From Varanus komodoensis (lineage: Eukaryota; Chordata; Lepidosauria; Squamata; Varanidae): a stretch of DNA of 64,000 nt. The notes under the pieces were generated by a model. That model did not search any database. It saw only the letters and a program-made list of their open reading frames with translations, and had not been told where the DNA came from. This document shows, piece by piece, positions 53,906 to 64,000 of this stretch (its first letter is position 1; each line of letters begins with the position of its first letter). Where the stretch lies: assembly GCF_004798865.1 (NCBI RefSeq), contig NW_025335873.1, positions 6,924,231 to 6,988,230 on the forward strand, given 5' to 3'. The position numbers and the translations under genes are program-made.

Positions 53906-54366
53906 CTATCAGGTGTTGGGCAGCACCGGATCTCTGTGTCCTGTTTGCAGGCTTGCATTCGAGGCCAAGTCTGCTGCCTCACAGATGATCTCAGCTCAGT
54001 GCTAATATTCCTCTTCGTTCAGAGCCGGTCAGGACGTAGGACCAATGAATAACTACTGAAGATGCTCTCTGGAGACACTGCCCCTGGCTGGTTATCATTC
54101 CAGGTCCAGCTAGCTGACAAATCGGGAACCCGGAGGAGCATCCCGTGCGTCGCGCTCCTTCAACTTGTGGTGAGAGCAGAATCGCTCTCTTGGGCAGCTG
54201 CTGGGGTGGGGTTGGCACGGGCTGCAAAACGTGGCCATTTTTATCCTGCCAAATGCTGATAAAAGGCCTGACCCTTTCTATTTCCACTGCACCACAGCTG
54301 TACTTCCTGCCTGCTGCCATGAAAATTACCTTATTGGATTTTTAAATAAATTGATGTACTGTGAGT

Positions 54367-54401
<35 letters not shown>

Positions 54402-54435
54402 GCGGGGGGGACAATCTTGGTGGGGCCACTGGGTT
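53906..54435. other. Unassigned stretch with a (CA)n tract
   Basis: No gene seen. (CA)n at 54370-54399, followed by a G-rich run. Confidence 0.45.
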
Positions 54436-54439
54436 GGTT

Positions 54440-54600
54440 GACTTTGTGCGTGTATATTTTAAATTACATATCCTCGCCCGGGGTTAAATGGAAATGGCTT
54501 CAGATTTCCAATCAGCACTCAAGTTCCATATTTGAAATGCATTTTATAAACCGGCGACTAGACTGGATTTCATCCCAGTGGTAATAATGAGCCTTTCCCT
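54440..54600. other. Candidate conserved non-coding element
   Basis: 'ttaaattacatatcctcgcc', 'cagatttccaatcagcactc' and 'ccatatttgaaatgcatttt' in unique sequence with no frame. Inferred only. Confidence 0.25.
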
Positions 54601-56695
54601 TTTTTCCCCTCCCCAGATTCTCTAGCACAAATTGCCCCTGAAATCACTTCCAGAGTTATGGGATGTGCAGGCATCTGAACTCCTGTTCTAATCACTGAAC
54701 TGTGCTTAGGAGCTGCACCGCTTCTGTTGTTTCAGCCCTTCTCCATCTCTTCCATTATGGAACAGTTTGACCTGGGAGGATGTACTGACGGTGACAGAGA
54801 AGCAACCCATCAAAGGGAGGGAGAGGGGAAGATTTAAAACTAAGTTGAAAACTCTATCCAAGCCTAGAGGCAAACTGCCCACCCAGGACATTAACCAGCT
54901 GAGTTGAGGAATTAATAATGAAATGTTTGCCATTAAATACTGCAGAGGGAGTGAGTGAGGCAGCGAAAAGAAGGCCATAACAGGCTGAACTCTGCTCTTG
55001 GCCATTCTCCTCAAACAAGCAAGAAAGTTCTTCTGATTAGCTGGAGGCCAAAGGGAAAACCCTCCCTGGAAAGTTGTGATGGCTGTACAAGAGGGATCCC
55101 TGCTCTTAGTTTCTGCACAATAGAAATTGCGGGTGACCACCATTGTGTCAGGTCAAGGACGTGAGCGCAAGAGAGATATCGACAAGACAGACTCAGCATG
55201 TGAGCAGAACGCAAGCCAAGGAGAAACGCTGGCTGTTTGTCCTTCGTTACTTCATCCATTCCCTTAATTAGGGTGGACAGAAAGTCCACAAATGTGACAT
55301 TGTTTTAAAGCGAGAATCAGGAACAGCCAAATTGGTTTCCTTTCTGCAAGCATGGCCAAGAAAGATTTTTAAAGGAGTTTGAAGACTGAATATTCTAGCT
55401 GGGCAAAGAGATTCCCTTTTCACAACTTCATTTCCCTTCCTGTGATGGGATGGGAGAAATATTCACCTGTTTCGCTTTGTAATGGTTACATACCTAATTT
55501 TGCACTTTTTGAACTGACTTGTGAACCAAACATCAGGGGAAAGTGCATACAAAGGCACACATTAAGAATATATTGCTTATGGGAAAAAGCATATCTTAGG
55601 CTACATGGCCTACAAAAATGCAACTATTAGGAGAAACAAAACAAAAAAGCCAATCTCAAAGTTCAAGATGGACTGAAGTCAAAATTAGTAAAAGTGCAGA
55701 AGAAAGAAACCAGTCTCGACAGATTCAAACATGCTTAAGTCAGGGAACTTAGGGGTACAATTCTTTTCCTCTTTGGCATTTGGCAGCATGTGACATTTTA
55801 ATGAAGTCTTTAATTAGTCTTGCTGTTTTCAGAGATATCCATGTCTCTCTGTGTTTATATATTTGCATGTCAATGGCTTTTACTTGTATTTTTAAGATGT
55901 TAATCTTTGTAAACTGCCCAAATAGCTTAGGCTATTGGACAGCAGAGAAAAGTAATGAATGAACTGAAATGACATGGGGCTTACAGAAGAAGAGGAAACC
56001 AGCCTCTGTACATATACAGAGGGTTAGCAGTCCTTTGCTCCACCTTGCACCCCAGCAACAAGCCAAAGGGAGGTTTTTGTTGCGAATTCATGGTCACCAA
56101 TGCGTTGCAAATATTGTCTATTTTCCCTCCTGTTGATTTCCTGTGAGGCTGGGCTAGGAGTGGGGCCCAATCCCTGGCTTAAGTGGGGACAACGCAATGT
56201 TGGATCCATGCTTGCTCCCAGAACACTTTGCTTGAGGGTCTACTGCTTGTGTGAACATGAATGGTGGTGAATTTAGACTCCCTGTGGCACTTTCCGAGGG
56301 CTGCCATGGCCGTAGGGATGGCCAAACCCAATTCCTCCTTTTCTTCTGACTTTAAGCTCAAAGCTCCAAGAATTTCTTCCAGCACATGTCCTTATATGAT
56401 GCATCTTAATGCTATTTTCACCAACTGTTGTGTACGCTTCCCCTTCTGGGCATATATGTTTTAAAAAAACCCTTTTTGGAAAGTTCCATTGCAAAATTCA
56501 GAGGCGTGCGACTTGCAGAGGAAAATTCAGCTTCAGCTTGCAATTGGCACTGGATTTGGGGAAATTCTCCAGACATGAGGCCTGAACTAATTGCTTTGCC
56601 AGATGTCCTGCTGATGAATACCTTCTCCATTTTCAGCTGAACGGGAGCAGATTACGCTATAGGAGCTATCCATGGTGCTGAACCATATTCCTCAA
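54601..56695. other. Unassigned non-coding stretch
   Basis: No gene recognised. 55880-55965 ('tttgtaaactgcccaaatag') is a LINE/SINE tail on +. 55480-55620 has ATGCAT-style words. Confidence 0.45.
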
Positions 56696-56702
56696 CACAG
56701 GG

Positions 56703-56852
56703 CAGCCTTCCCCAACCTTGTGCTTCCAGACACATTTGGACTGCAGTACCCAGAATTCCAAGCCAATGACCCTGTTGGATGGGAATTCTGGGAGCTGCAG
56801 TCCAAATGCCTCTAAAAGCCAACAGGTTGGGGAAAGCTGGTTTAGCAGATCA
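56703..56852. repeat. Palindromic MITE-like element, best copy
   Basis: The left arm 'cagccttccccaaccttgtg' ... 'catttggactgcagtaccca' and the right arm, read inward, 'ccagctttccccaacctgtt' ... 'catttggactgcagctccca' match over about 60 bases with a short centre. It has no coding capacity. Near-perfect inverted arms point to a small non-autonomous DNA transposon; no target duplication could be settled by eye. Confidence 0.85.
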
Positions 56853-58370
56853 CCAGGGAGCACCTGAATCACTGCTATAACCTCAGAATAAATGCTAAAA
56901 TCTATCAAGACTCCCTGCAGTGCAGAAGTCCCTTCCCTCGAATATAAGGCAATGAGTGACTGCAGTAGAGTCTGCCAGTTGTTTTCTTACTGATTCAATA
57001 AATCTCATCCAATGCACAATTATCAATAAAATAAATTCCACACACACTGGCCCAATGCATCATATTGGCATGAATGCGGGTAATAACTCATCACATGCAC
57101 GTTTAATATTAAATACCAATTGCTATTTTGATTGTGATACATTCTATGAAAGCAAGAGATATTTCATCCTAATCCCTCACCCTATTTCTCCTCCTCTAGG
57201 CTATCGATTCATTTATTACTAGCTCAGCAACCTGTACAACCCACACATAAACTCCCGAAGTATTTATATCCTTCAATAGCATTCTCTTTATAATCACTTG
57301 GACTTCACATAATGCAGGCTCTCTAACCACTTATCCAAGGGTCCCATTGGAGAACTCTCCTAGCATGTTAATTAAAACCATCCTAAACTGATCCGCAATC
57401 AATACAGATCTAGAACATGTTATGTCCATCCCTCCCTGCTAGGACCAACCCAGAACCAGTTCTAGGTGAGGACAACTTAGAGAAAGAGGTCACCAACACC
57501 ACAATTCGCATATATGACAGGGGTGCAACCCCCCTTTTAGCCTAAGGTCTGAATTCCAAACTAAAGAAGTTTCAAGAGCCACATTCCAGTAGTGGGGTAG
57601 GTCTGAAGTCTGGTGCAACAGGGGACAAACCTACCAGAGTATTTTAGTTTAAACCTCTTCCCAAGAGAACCTTGTCTTGTGAGTTGGATTTCAAACTTTA
57701 GAATAGGGAAAAGCCAGGAAATCAGAAAATGATCTATGGTTGGGAGAGAGTTGTTTTGTTTGTTTATCTATTTATCTATCTATTTAGTTAATAGCAGTTG
57801 CTCTCAGAATGGTTCACAAGTGTTTACAAATATTAAAGTTGGCCTCCTGGGAAGCCAGATTTGGGCATTTACTTCAGGTTCAACATCACTGATGTGTGGG
57901 ATCTGAGTGGAGGAAGCAAACCTTGACATGCCTAGACAACGCTGTCCTTGAAGGCAACCAGCCCGACCCAGCTGTTCTGCAAAGGAGCCAGAGCTCAGAG
58001 TCAGAGCCCAACAGCAAAGCCAGCTGGCAGAACTCACCCCAGAACTAAGCAGATCAGTCCAGATGAAGCAAGGCCCAAGCCCAATCAGAACATACACACA
58101 GGAGGGTCAGAACCTGGCCAGAAAGAAGTTCCAAAGAACCCAATCTGAGCAATCCCCACCCATCACAAGCCCCAGCTTTTGATTCTCAATGATCACTGAA
58201 CCTGCTCCCCGAACTTGCTGGTGGTGGAATCCTGCCAGAAGAGCAGCAGAACATCGTCAAGTTCTTCATGATGTCTCCTCCCAGGAGAAGAGAAGACCAT
58301 CCAGAAGATCAAAAGCTCCATAATGCTCCCTCCATGCTGAGCTTATTTTCTAGGCCAGTCTGCCATCTCC
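56853..58370. other. Unassigned non-coding stretch
   Basis: AT-rich at 56950-57290 with no gene. (TATC/TATT)n at 57762-57785, then a short inverted LINE/SINE tail to about 57830 ('ctctcagaatggttcacaag'). Confidence 0.45.
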
Positions 58371-58374
58371 CAAA

Positions 58375-58480
58375 TATTGGTTTATTTTATTGAGTGAAAT
58401 ATTTTAATCATGCCTTTCAAGGCACATGGCCTTCCTGAGGCAGTTTCCAATATCACAAAACCATGAACGTAAAATTACAA
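58375..58480 (-). repeat. LINE/SINE 3' tail, inverted
   Basis: 'tttattttattgagtgaaat', 'attttaatcatgcctttcaa' and 'cttcctgaggcagtttccaa' fit the inverted tail form. Confidence 0.5.
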
Positions 58481-58915
58481 TTGAAAGCAAAAGCGGTGGG
58501 AAGACAAGCACACAGACACATCACTTTTGGTACACACTTGGTACTAACAGTGATTTTTAAAAGATCTGCAAAGAGAGGGCCTTGCAGGCTGCTAATCTCT
58601 CTTGTCTGCTTGGGCAAGACATCTGCTTGGTGGTGTCCAAGCACTCCGAAAGGTCTATACCAATGACCTAAATGAAACTCTGATGGGATGGTCTCAAAGG
58701 TAGCCCCTACCTCCGCAGAACAAATCAGGCTGCATTAATAGAAGCTGCTCCATCCTGTGATGGGGCACTAGTGGAGCCCCATTGAATGAACGAACCATTG
58801 GGGTGACCGCCCACCCCCATAAGCAAACCTGCAGTGTAAGCAAGCCATATTAGCAAGGCTGTGATCAGGAGGAAAACTTCTTCTGCAGGCAAATTAGCCT
58901 CTCTCAACCAGGCGC
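58481..58915. other. Unassigned non-coding stretch
   Basis: No gene or repeat recognised. Confidence 0.4.
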
Positions 58916-58917
58916 CT

Positions 58918-59018
58918 TCCAGTTGTTTCTGATGTTAGTTCCTAGCAGTCCCAACCAGCATGGCCAATGGTCAGGTGTGATGGGAGCTGTAGTCCAAACT
59001 ATTTGGGGAATGCCTGTC
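58918..59018. repeat. Palindromic short element
   Basis: 'agttcctagcagtcccaacc', 'agcatggccaatggtcaggt', 'gtgatgggagctgtagtcca' and 'aactatttggggaatgcctg': centre and right arm clear. Confidence 0.75.
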
Positions 59019-59099
59019 TGTTTTGAGAACTGTTTGCCCAAGAATCGACCCCTCCACCCTCCGGGCTACTTCCCTGAGCTTCCAAAAGCTGTCCCTGAG

Positions 59100-59470
59100 C
59101 ATTCTTGTCATTTTCCTGTCCATTTTTTCAAAGACCTTCGGGGGCCTGATTGATGCATCAGCCCTGTAATGTCTAATTTGGCTCTTAATTCTCCGGTTCT
59201 GCCTTTCATTTCCAGATGGCAACAGGCGACCAGCAGCACGGCGAAAGTGTGTGCCAGGCCCAGAGCCCTCATGCAGCGGCAGTAACAAACACCCTTTAAT
59301 GAAAGTTGAATCAACAAAAGCAGATTCTTCATTCAATGAATAAGCACTTTAATTTTCTCACGGTGATCTCTCCCATCCCCGTTGGATTCGGTGTGGCTGG
59401 AATGTGCTAGATTAACTTCCCCGGAGACAGACAAACAAAATTTGTGCTTCTTGAGCAGTCAGCTCGCCTT
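59100..59470. other. Candidate conserved non-coding element, strongest in the window
   Basis: 'ggcctgattgatgcatcagc', 'cctgtaatgtctaatttggc', 'tcttaattctccggttctgc', 'caccctttaatgaaagttga', 'attcttcattcaatgaataa' and 'gcactttaattttctcacgg' pack many homeodomain/PBX-MEIS-like words into unique sequence. There is no frame or repeat signature. Conservation is inferred only. Confidence 0.35.
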
Positions 59471-61675
59471 GCTCAGTGAAGAAAATGAGTGACAATAGCA
59501 GCCATTCCTGTGCAAAAGTAGAAACGCCACTGGCAGCCATATTCAATCTCTCCTTCCTAATTTCTCATTTTCTGCTGCCACCACTATTAGCACTGCAAAA
59601 GGGTAGCCTGAAAGAATCAGCTGCGGTGTGGATCTTCCAGTTCAGTGCTCCAGCTGGCTAGATAGACAAGTAGTTTCTCCTTTGTTGGATTTTCTATTCC
59701 ATATCCTGCCCCGCATCCAGAATCCACTGGCACATACCTGACTCTTTTCAATGACAGGGCAGTTGCATGCAATTAAAGTGTAGCATTGGGACAAGGCCTA
59801 TCAGAACCTGAGCCTCCATGCATCTGTGGGCTTTCTCTTATGCTCGGCCCAGCCTTCCAAGGCAAGTCAAGCCAAGAGGAAGCCCATGAATGTTCACAGA
59901 GCCTTGGTCAACCTTGCGTGTCAGCTGCTCAGAGGGTGGATGCGTCTGGTGTGGAAGAAGAACACTTTAGCAGAGTGGTGTGGCAAGTCTTTCTTCGGTA
60001 GACCTTTCTATCCACAGGAGCATGTGAGGATCAATCCTTTCAAGTTCTTTGCAAATGCTGCATGTGTTTGCCTGGAATTCATACCCTGGTCCAGAGTCCA
60101 AAGACCTGAGCCCAGAAAATCCAGGAGATCCCCAGTCAGATTCCTCGGTCAGATTCCTCGGTCGGATTCCTCACGCATCCCTAGCTTCAGCAGAGAATGT
60201 CATCCAGTTCCTTTTCTTTGTAAAATCTTACCACCAATTTTGTCCTAAACAGGATAAAAGTACTGGGGAGTTAAAAGACAATTAAATGGCGGCTGGAGAG
60301 GAGGGATAAATTACATTCACTCCTACTGATAACTGTGCTAAGTACAAGACAAAAAAAACAGCCCATCACCAAGAAAAATGGTGAGCTGCTAGCACATCAC
60401 TGCAGCTCCGAGTGGTGTTATCTTCCAAATCTGGAGAGACACCAGGATGAGAAGAATTTAGTATGCATCTGTGGTTTATAGATTTATCAAGCACAAAGTT
60501 CTTACTTCCAAGTAGCAGGTGATTATAGAAGGATTATTCCCATGGGTAGGGGTGGATTAAAACCCTTGCTAATCCTTGTCAAACCTACCATGGATAATGT
60601 TCCCCGTTAACTTACAAAAACACTGAAAGCAGCGGATCTCAGAGTTCATTCGCATTTCCTAAGGAGCGCTCTGGTTTCCAAAATGCATGAAAATATCCTT
60701 CCCCACAGTCCTTCCAATACCTTTGAATTCCAAAGGTGACAGATAAAAGTCCTCTGTAAAAGTCACCCTCCCAAAGTCTTAAAGCACCAAAAGGTGGTTT
60801 AAAATAGCTTGAAAACATGCCAGAATTTGGCTGCTCTCAAGTGTTAACTCTGTTAGCCAGTGGGAATTCTTTGAACGCGTATGACCAGGGCCAAAATGCT
60901 GTGACCTGTTTCATGTCTTTTCAGCCCTTCTGCCTCTGATACAATTTTTGTTTTCTTTTTAACTAGCTTACGTGTCTGACATGCTGATAAGGACCATGTC
61001 TTTCCTCCCACTCTTCTCTGGTTCAGATTGGAACAGTTCCTCTTTTGCCAGCAGTGTGTCGTAATAAGAGCAAATGTCAGAAAGCAACTCCGGAAGTGCT
61101 TTGACCAAGTGTAAACAGGCAGCCTGGCTAAATGCCTCAAATTGGGACCCAGGAAGAGTGAAGGCTGAAAATTAAAATTTCCTTAAAATGTGAGGGCTCG
61201 GTCCTAGTATAGATCCATCCCATGTATTGAAAGTAGCTGCACAAAAGAGGTAAACGGAATATAAGAAAATGCCAAGAGTTCCTCAAACACATCCGTCCGA
61301 TGGCCCCAACTCATCTAATTCCTGACTGCTTCTTTATTGGTGATCCCTGGTGATTTTGCCCTGACGAAATCTCAGTTTTGCTCTAGGCAGAAGTTGCTTT
61401 TACAATTCTATCTGACTTTCCTTTGGAGTATAAGCTCTGGAAAGCAGGATGTCTTTATCAGCGAGTCAGATCTTGTAAATTATCTGTTCTAATTCTGAGC
61501 GTGGCAGGCCTATGTTGAAGGGTCTTTGGTGATAACAATGAGGGATTTAAAAGGACCTCCTTTTTCTCTGGAATACATCCTCCCCCTCCATTTAGGTACC
61601 CTGGAAAGGAATGATCAAAAGGCGGGATGACAGCAATCTCCCTTCTCCTCAAAACTAAATCTTTCCTCTTCATAA
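59471..61675. other. Unassigned non-coding stretch
   Basis: About 2.2 kb with no gene or repeat recognised, apart from three near-identical 'cagattcctcggt' units at about 60137-60172. Confidence 0.45.
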
Positions 61676-61935
61676 AATAAACATAGATCTTCTACCATGA
61701 AATATACATAAAAATGTTTAAACATGTTAATTATTAAACCAATATTGATTCATATTGGATGAAGCTCTAAAGAGGAACGAGGGAAAAGGGTGGATTTAAA
61801 ATCGTGTAATGTATTTAATATTGTCTCCACAGTTGCTTGGTATCAATATTCATCAAACCCAAACCACCAATAATCGTAAAAATGACAGGGTGTATTTACG
61901 ATCTTCAGTCAATGAACACTGAATTGGTACGAAGC
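61676..61935. other. Candidate conserved non-coding element
   Basis: AT-rich unique sequence with 'aacatgttaattattaaacc', 'aatattgattcatattggat' and 'atcgtgtaatgtatttaata'. Inferred only. Confidence 0.25.
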
Positions 61936-62094
61936 AATCCCAGCAAAGCAGTGCTGAGTTGTGAGTGATGGGTTTATTTTCATCAATTTCCCTCTTCTGT
62001 TTGAGAAGCAAATCAGAGAAATGGACATCAGAGTCTGGTCAAATATGGAGGGAGGGAGGCGGGTGGATGTGTGGCTCTCCAGGAGTTTCTGGAC

Positions 62095-62168
62095 TTGCAG
62101 GGGATGGCTGGGGATGGTAGGAATTGCAATCCAACAGCATCTGGATTGCACCAGGGGGCCCAACACCT
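62095..62168. repeat. Palindromic short element, one arm
   Basis: 'ctggggatggtaggaattgc' and 'aatccaacagcatctggatt' correspond to the right arm of the family ('gggagttgtagtccaacaacatctgg'). Confidence 0.65.
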
Positions 62169-62199
62169 CTCTGCAGCATTGTCCTTAAACCTGGAGCAA

Positions 62200-62222
62200 G
62201 CTGGCTGGCTGGCTGGCTGGCT
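62200..62222. repeat. (GGCT)n microsatellite
   Basis: Five to six GGCT units. Confidence 0.95.
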
Positions 62223-62390
62223 TCTTTATTCATTTCTTTTATAGCCTGTCTTTTGTTTTCTATTCCAAAGCAGCTCACATGGTCCTCCACCCCACCATAT
62301 CATCCTCACAACAACCCTATGAGGTAGGTTAAGCTAAAAGACAGTGGTTGGCCCAAAGTCACCCCCTGAGCCTCAGATCAGAATCAGTGG
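62223..62390 (-). repeat. MIR-like SINE, inverted
   Basis: 'ttattcatttcttttatagc', 'ccatatcatcctcacaacaa', 'ccctatgaggtaggttaagc' and 'ggcccaaagtcaccccctga' give tail and core; the head is lost. Confidence 0.75.
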
Positions 62391-62980
62391 TTGGCCAGAA
62401 TCACCAGCTATGCAGGATATTTCAGGCCTGTGTCGTCTCCTGATATGCCCACTCCAAAACCCATCCAGTGCATCCTCGCATCAATTTGCAAGCTGAGAAA
62501 TTCCAGGTCGGCATGCTCGAAGGACAGAAAATTGGCCTGTGTCAGGTGCAAGCCGATGCCTGTTTGGATAAGGAAAAGTGAGCTGGGGAATGTTTGGAGT
62601 TGTGCAATTCCTTCTGCTTAAACCTGCACAGACTTGTCCTGTTAAGCGCATATTTAAATGTGCATCTTCAGCAACTTAAAAAAAAATCACCTGACTTGGC
62701 TCTTTGCTTCCCACTAATAGTTGGTTTCTACAATACCGTTTCATTGTAGCTACTTTTTAGGAAAGGAGTGATATAATTGTTTTAAGTAAAAATGGCGTGA
62801 ACTAAATCCTATTAAATTCATTTAGACTTGCTCCCAAGGTGACATGTGCATAGATTGCAGCTTAAATAAAATACAGTTCGTTGTTTCCTGATCTTGAAAC
62901 TTTACCTCGGTCGATTTCCACTTGCTGTGCCTCCATCATCATGTCTGGAACCTCCCCTATGCATAAGTAATGCCTGTTAT
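62391..62980. other. Unassigned stretch with one dispersed-repeat piece
   Basis: 62795-62865 ('taaatcctattaaattcatt', 'gacatgtgcatagattgcag') is a reptile dispersed repeat of unknown class. Nothing else recognised. Confidence 0.45.
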
Positions 62981-62984
62981 TGAA

Positions 62985-63055
62985 AGGCTTTGTTGCGATG
63001 GGGGCGGCATAGAAATGTTTTAAATACATAAATAAATAAAATAATGGCTGTCCTG
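62985..63055 (+). repeat. LINE/SINE 3' tail
   Basis: 'ttgcgatgggggcggcatag', 'aaatgttttaaatacataaa' and 'taaataaaataat'; the reverse form is at 2541. Confidence 0.65.
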
Positions 63056-63475
63056 AAGCCTTCAAACAAAGAAGCGGCTAGTTAGCATGACCTTTGCCTC
63101 CTTCTTTAATGTCTGCACAGTAGTAAGACCCCTTGAGTTCAAAAAGAGTATACTCCCAGGTTAAGGAGATGGGTTTACTGCCCCAGAGCGAGAAAGAGGG
63201 TCCAGAGGCAGGAAAGCCTTTTCTGCCACAGCCACATTGGACAATCTGAGAAACTGCACCTCCACCAGGTGCCTGCTGTGGGAAGCATGGACGGGGTCCG
63301 GCACACTGGACCGTTTCTTGGAACCCGTGGCTTTTAGCACCAGGTGGAACCTGTTCCGACCAAGCTCAGTTGCCCATAAGGAAATGTATTGCTAAAAATG
63401 TGGGGAAGGGAAGGCACCTTGCTGGCGAGCAAGAAAGGTTTCCAGGAGTGCACTGGGGCCTGCAGGCACCATGTT
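63056..63475. other. Unassigned non-coding stretch
   Basis: No gene or clear repeat. It may contain the upstream part of the following L2 in diverged form. Confidence 0.35.
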
Positions 63476-63479
63476 ACCC

Positions 63480-64000
63480 ACCTGGGGCTGCTGTATCACC
63501 TCCAGTGATCATGGGCCCGAGCTTGGTCCCAGGTGCTGGCTTTGACCTTATAGAGCCTTACCTTATAACGCCTTACCATACGAACGGAAAGCCTCTCCTA
63601 GCATCCACCTGTCCATAACTGCCATAACTGCCGTTAGCCTCGAAGGGGCTCCTGCAGACGTTTCCTTGAGGGAGGCTCAGAAGATGGCAATGAAGGAAGG
63701 GGCCTTTTCAGAGCTGGCCCCCAATTGTGGAATGACCTCCCCGGCCCAACTCATCTGGCACCAACCATCTTACAGTGTAGACTCCTGGTTAGGGCCTTTC
63801 CTCAGGCACTCGGCACGGTACTAGGTCTTACATTTTACTTGTTGATCATTGAAAGCTGTGTCGAGATATGTCTGCCTATATAGCGCACCTTTATGCTCTT
63901 ATCCGCCTATGGCTTTTATAATGGTGAAAGCTTTGCTCTTTGCCAGCCACCTAGAAAGCTTCTGCTGTTCAGCGATGTGGGGATGCAGTGAATGAATCAA
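63480..64000 (+). mobile_element. L2-clade LINE 3' end, running off the window edge
   Basis: 'gaaggggccttttcagagct', 'ggcccccaattgtggaatga' and 'cctccccggcccaactcatc' correspond to RT C-terminus text (GAFSELAPNCGMTSP, like 'AFSvvAP.LWN.LP'). 'ttagggcctttcctcaggca' (LRAFPQAL) is the final helix, and 'ccagccacctagaaagcttc' with 'agcgatgtggggatgcagtg' is the tail. Confidence 0.65.

Noticed and set aside
1-64000. Endogenous retrovirus or other capsid-bearing element
   Set aside because: No long terminal repeats, primer-binding site, or gag, protease, integrase or envelope text was recognised. Only the unexplained 52.2-53.3 kb block leaves slight doubt.
1-64000. CRISPR array, operon or bacterial-type system
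   Set aside because: The sequence is clearly vertebrate; no regular repeat-spacer array or clustered compact genes.

Overview
The window looks like non-coding genomic DNA from a squamate reptile, probably a lizard. No intact protein-coding gene can be supported. The lineage call rests on the repeat mix: BovB/RTE LINE pieces of two types, many L2-clade and CR1 LINE ends, an L1 end, MIR-like tRNA-derived SINEs, a 5S-rRNA-derived SINE, a Tc1/mariner deletion derivative, and many short palindromic elements of the 'actacaactcccat' kind. This set is typical of squamates. The species is not identifiable from the sequence alone.

Layout. 0-15 kb: L2, SINE, BovB, CR1 and L1 fragments in otherwise unassigned sequence. 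15.5-16.2 kb: a compact CpG island. 16.5-18.6 kb: a broken, intronless copy of the host gene CLASP2 (microtubule plus-end protein), in which the N-terminal third is joined in frame to the last ~60 codons. 19-22.7 kb: a dense repeat cluster with the second copy of a ~0.5 kb segment also present at 6.2 kb, back-to-back CR1 pieces, a BovB 3' end, and an L2 split by a mariner element with a clean TA target duplication. 24-29.5 kb: a block crowded with microsatellites, a C28 homopolymer and a second large CpG island at ~28.0-29.2 kb with a strong splice-donor-like site on the minus strand; this is the best candidate for an unannotated promoter or first exon. 29.7-64 kb: unique DNA with scattered LINE and SINE relics and several AT-rich, homeodomain-motif-rich blocks that look like conserved non-coding elements.

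There is no operon-like or system-like gene set. If a host gene overlaps the window, the sequence is most consistent with its promoter and intron or flanking desert. The more interesting signals are the CLASP2 retrocopy with its odd internal junction, the two CpG islands, the 6.2/19.5 kb duplicated segment, the nested mariner insertion, and the candidate conserved elements. All repeat boundaries are by eye and may be off by tens of bases.
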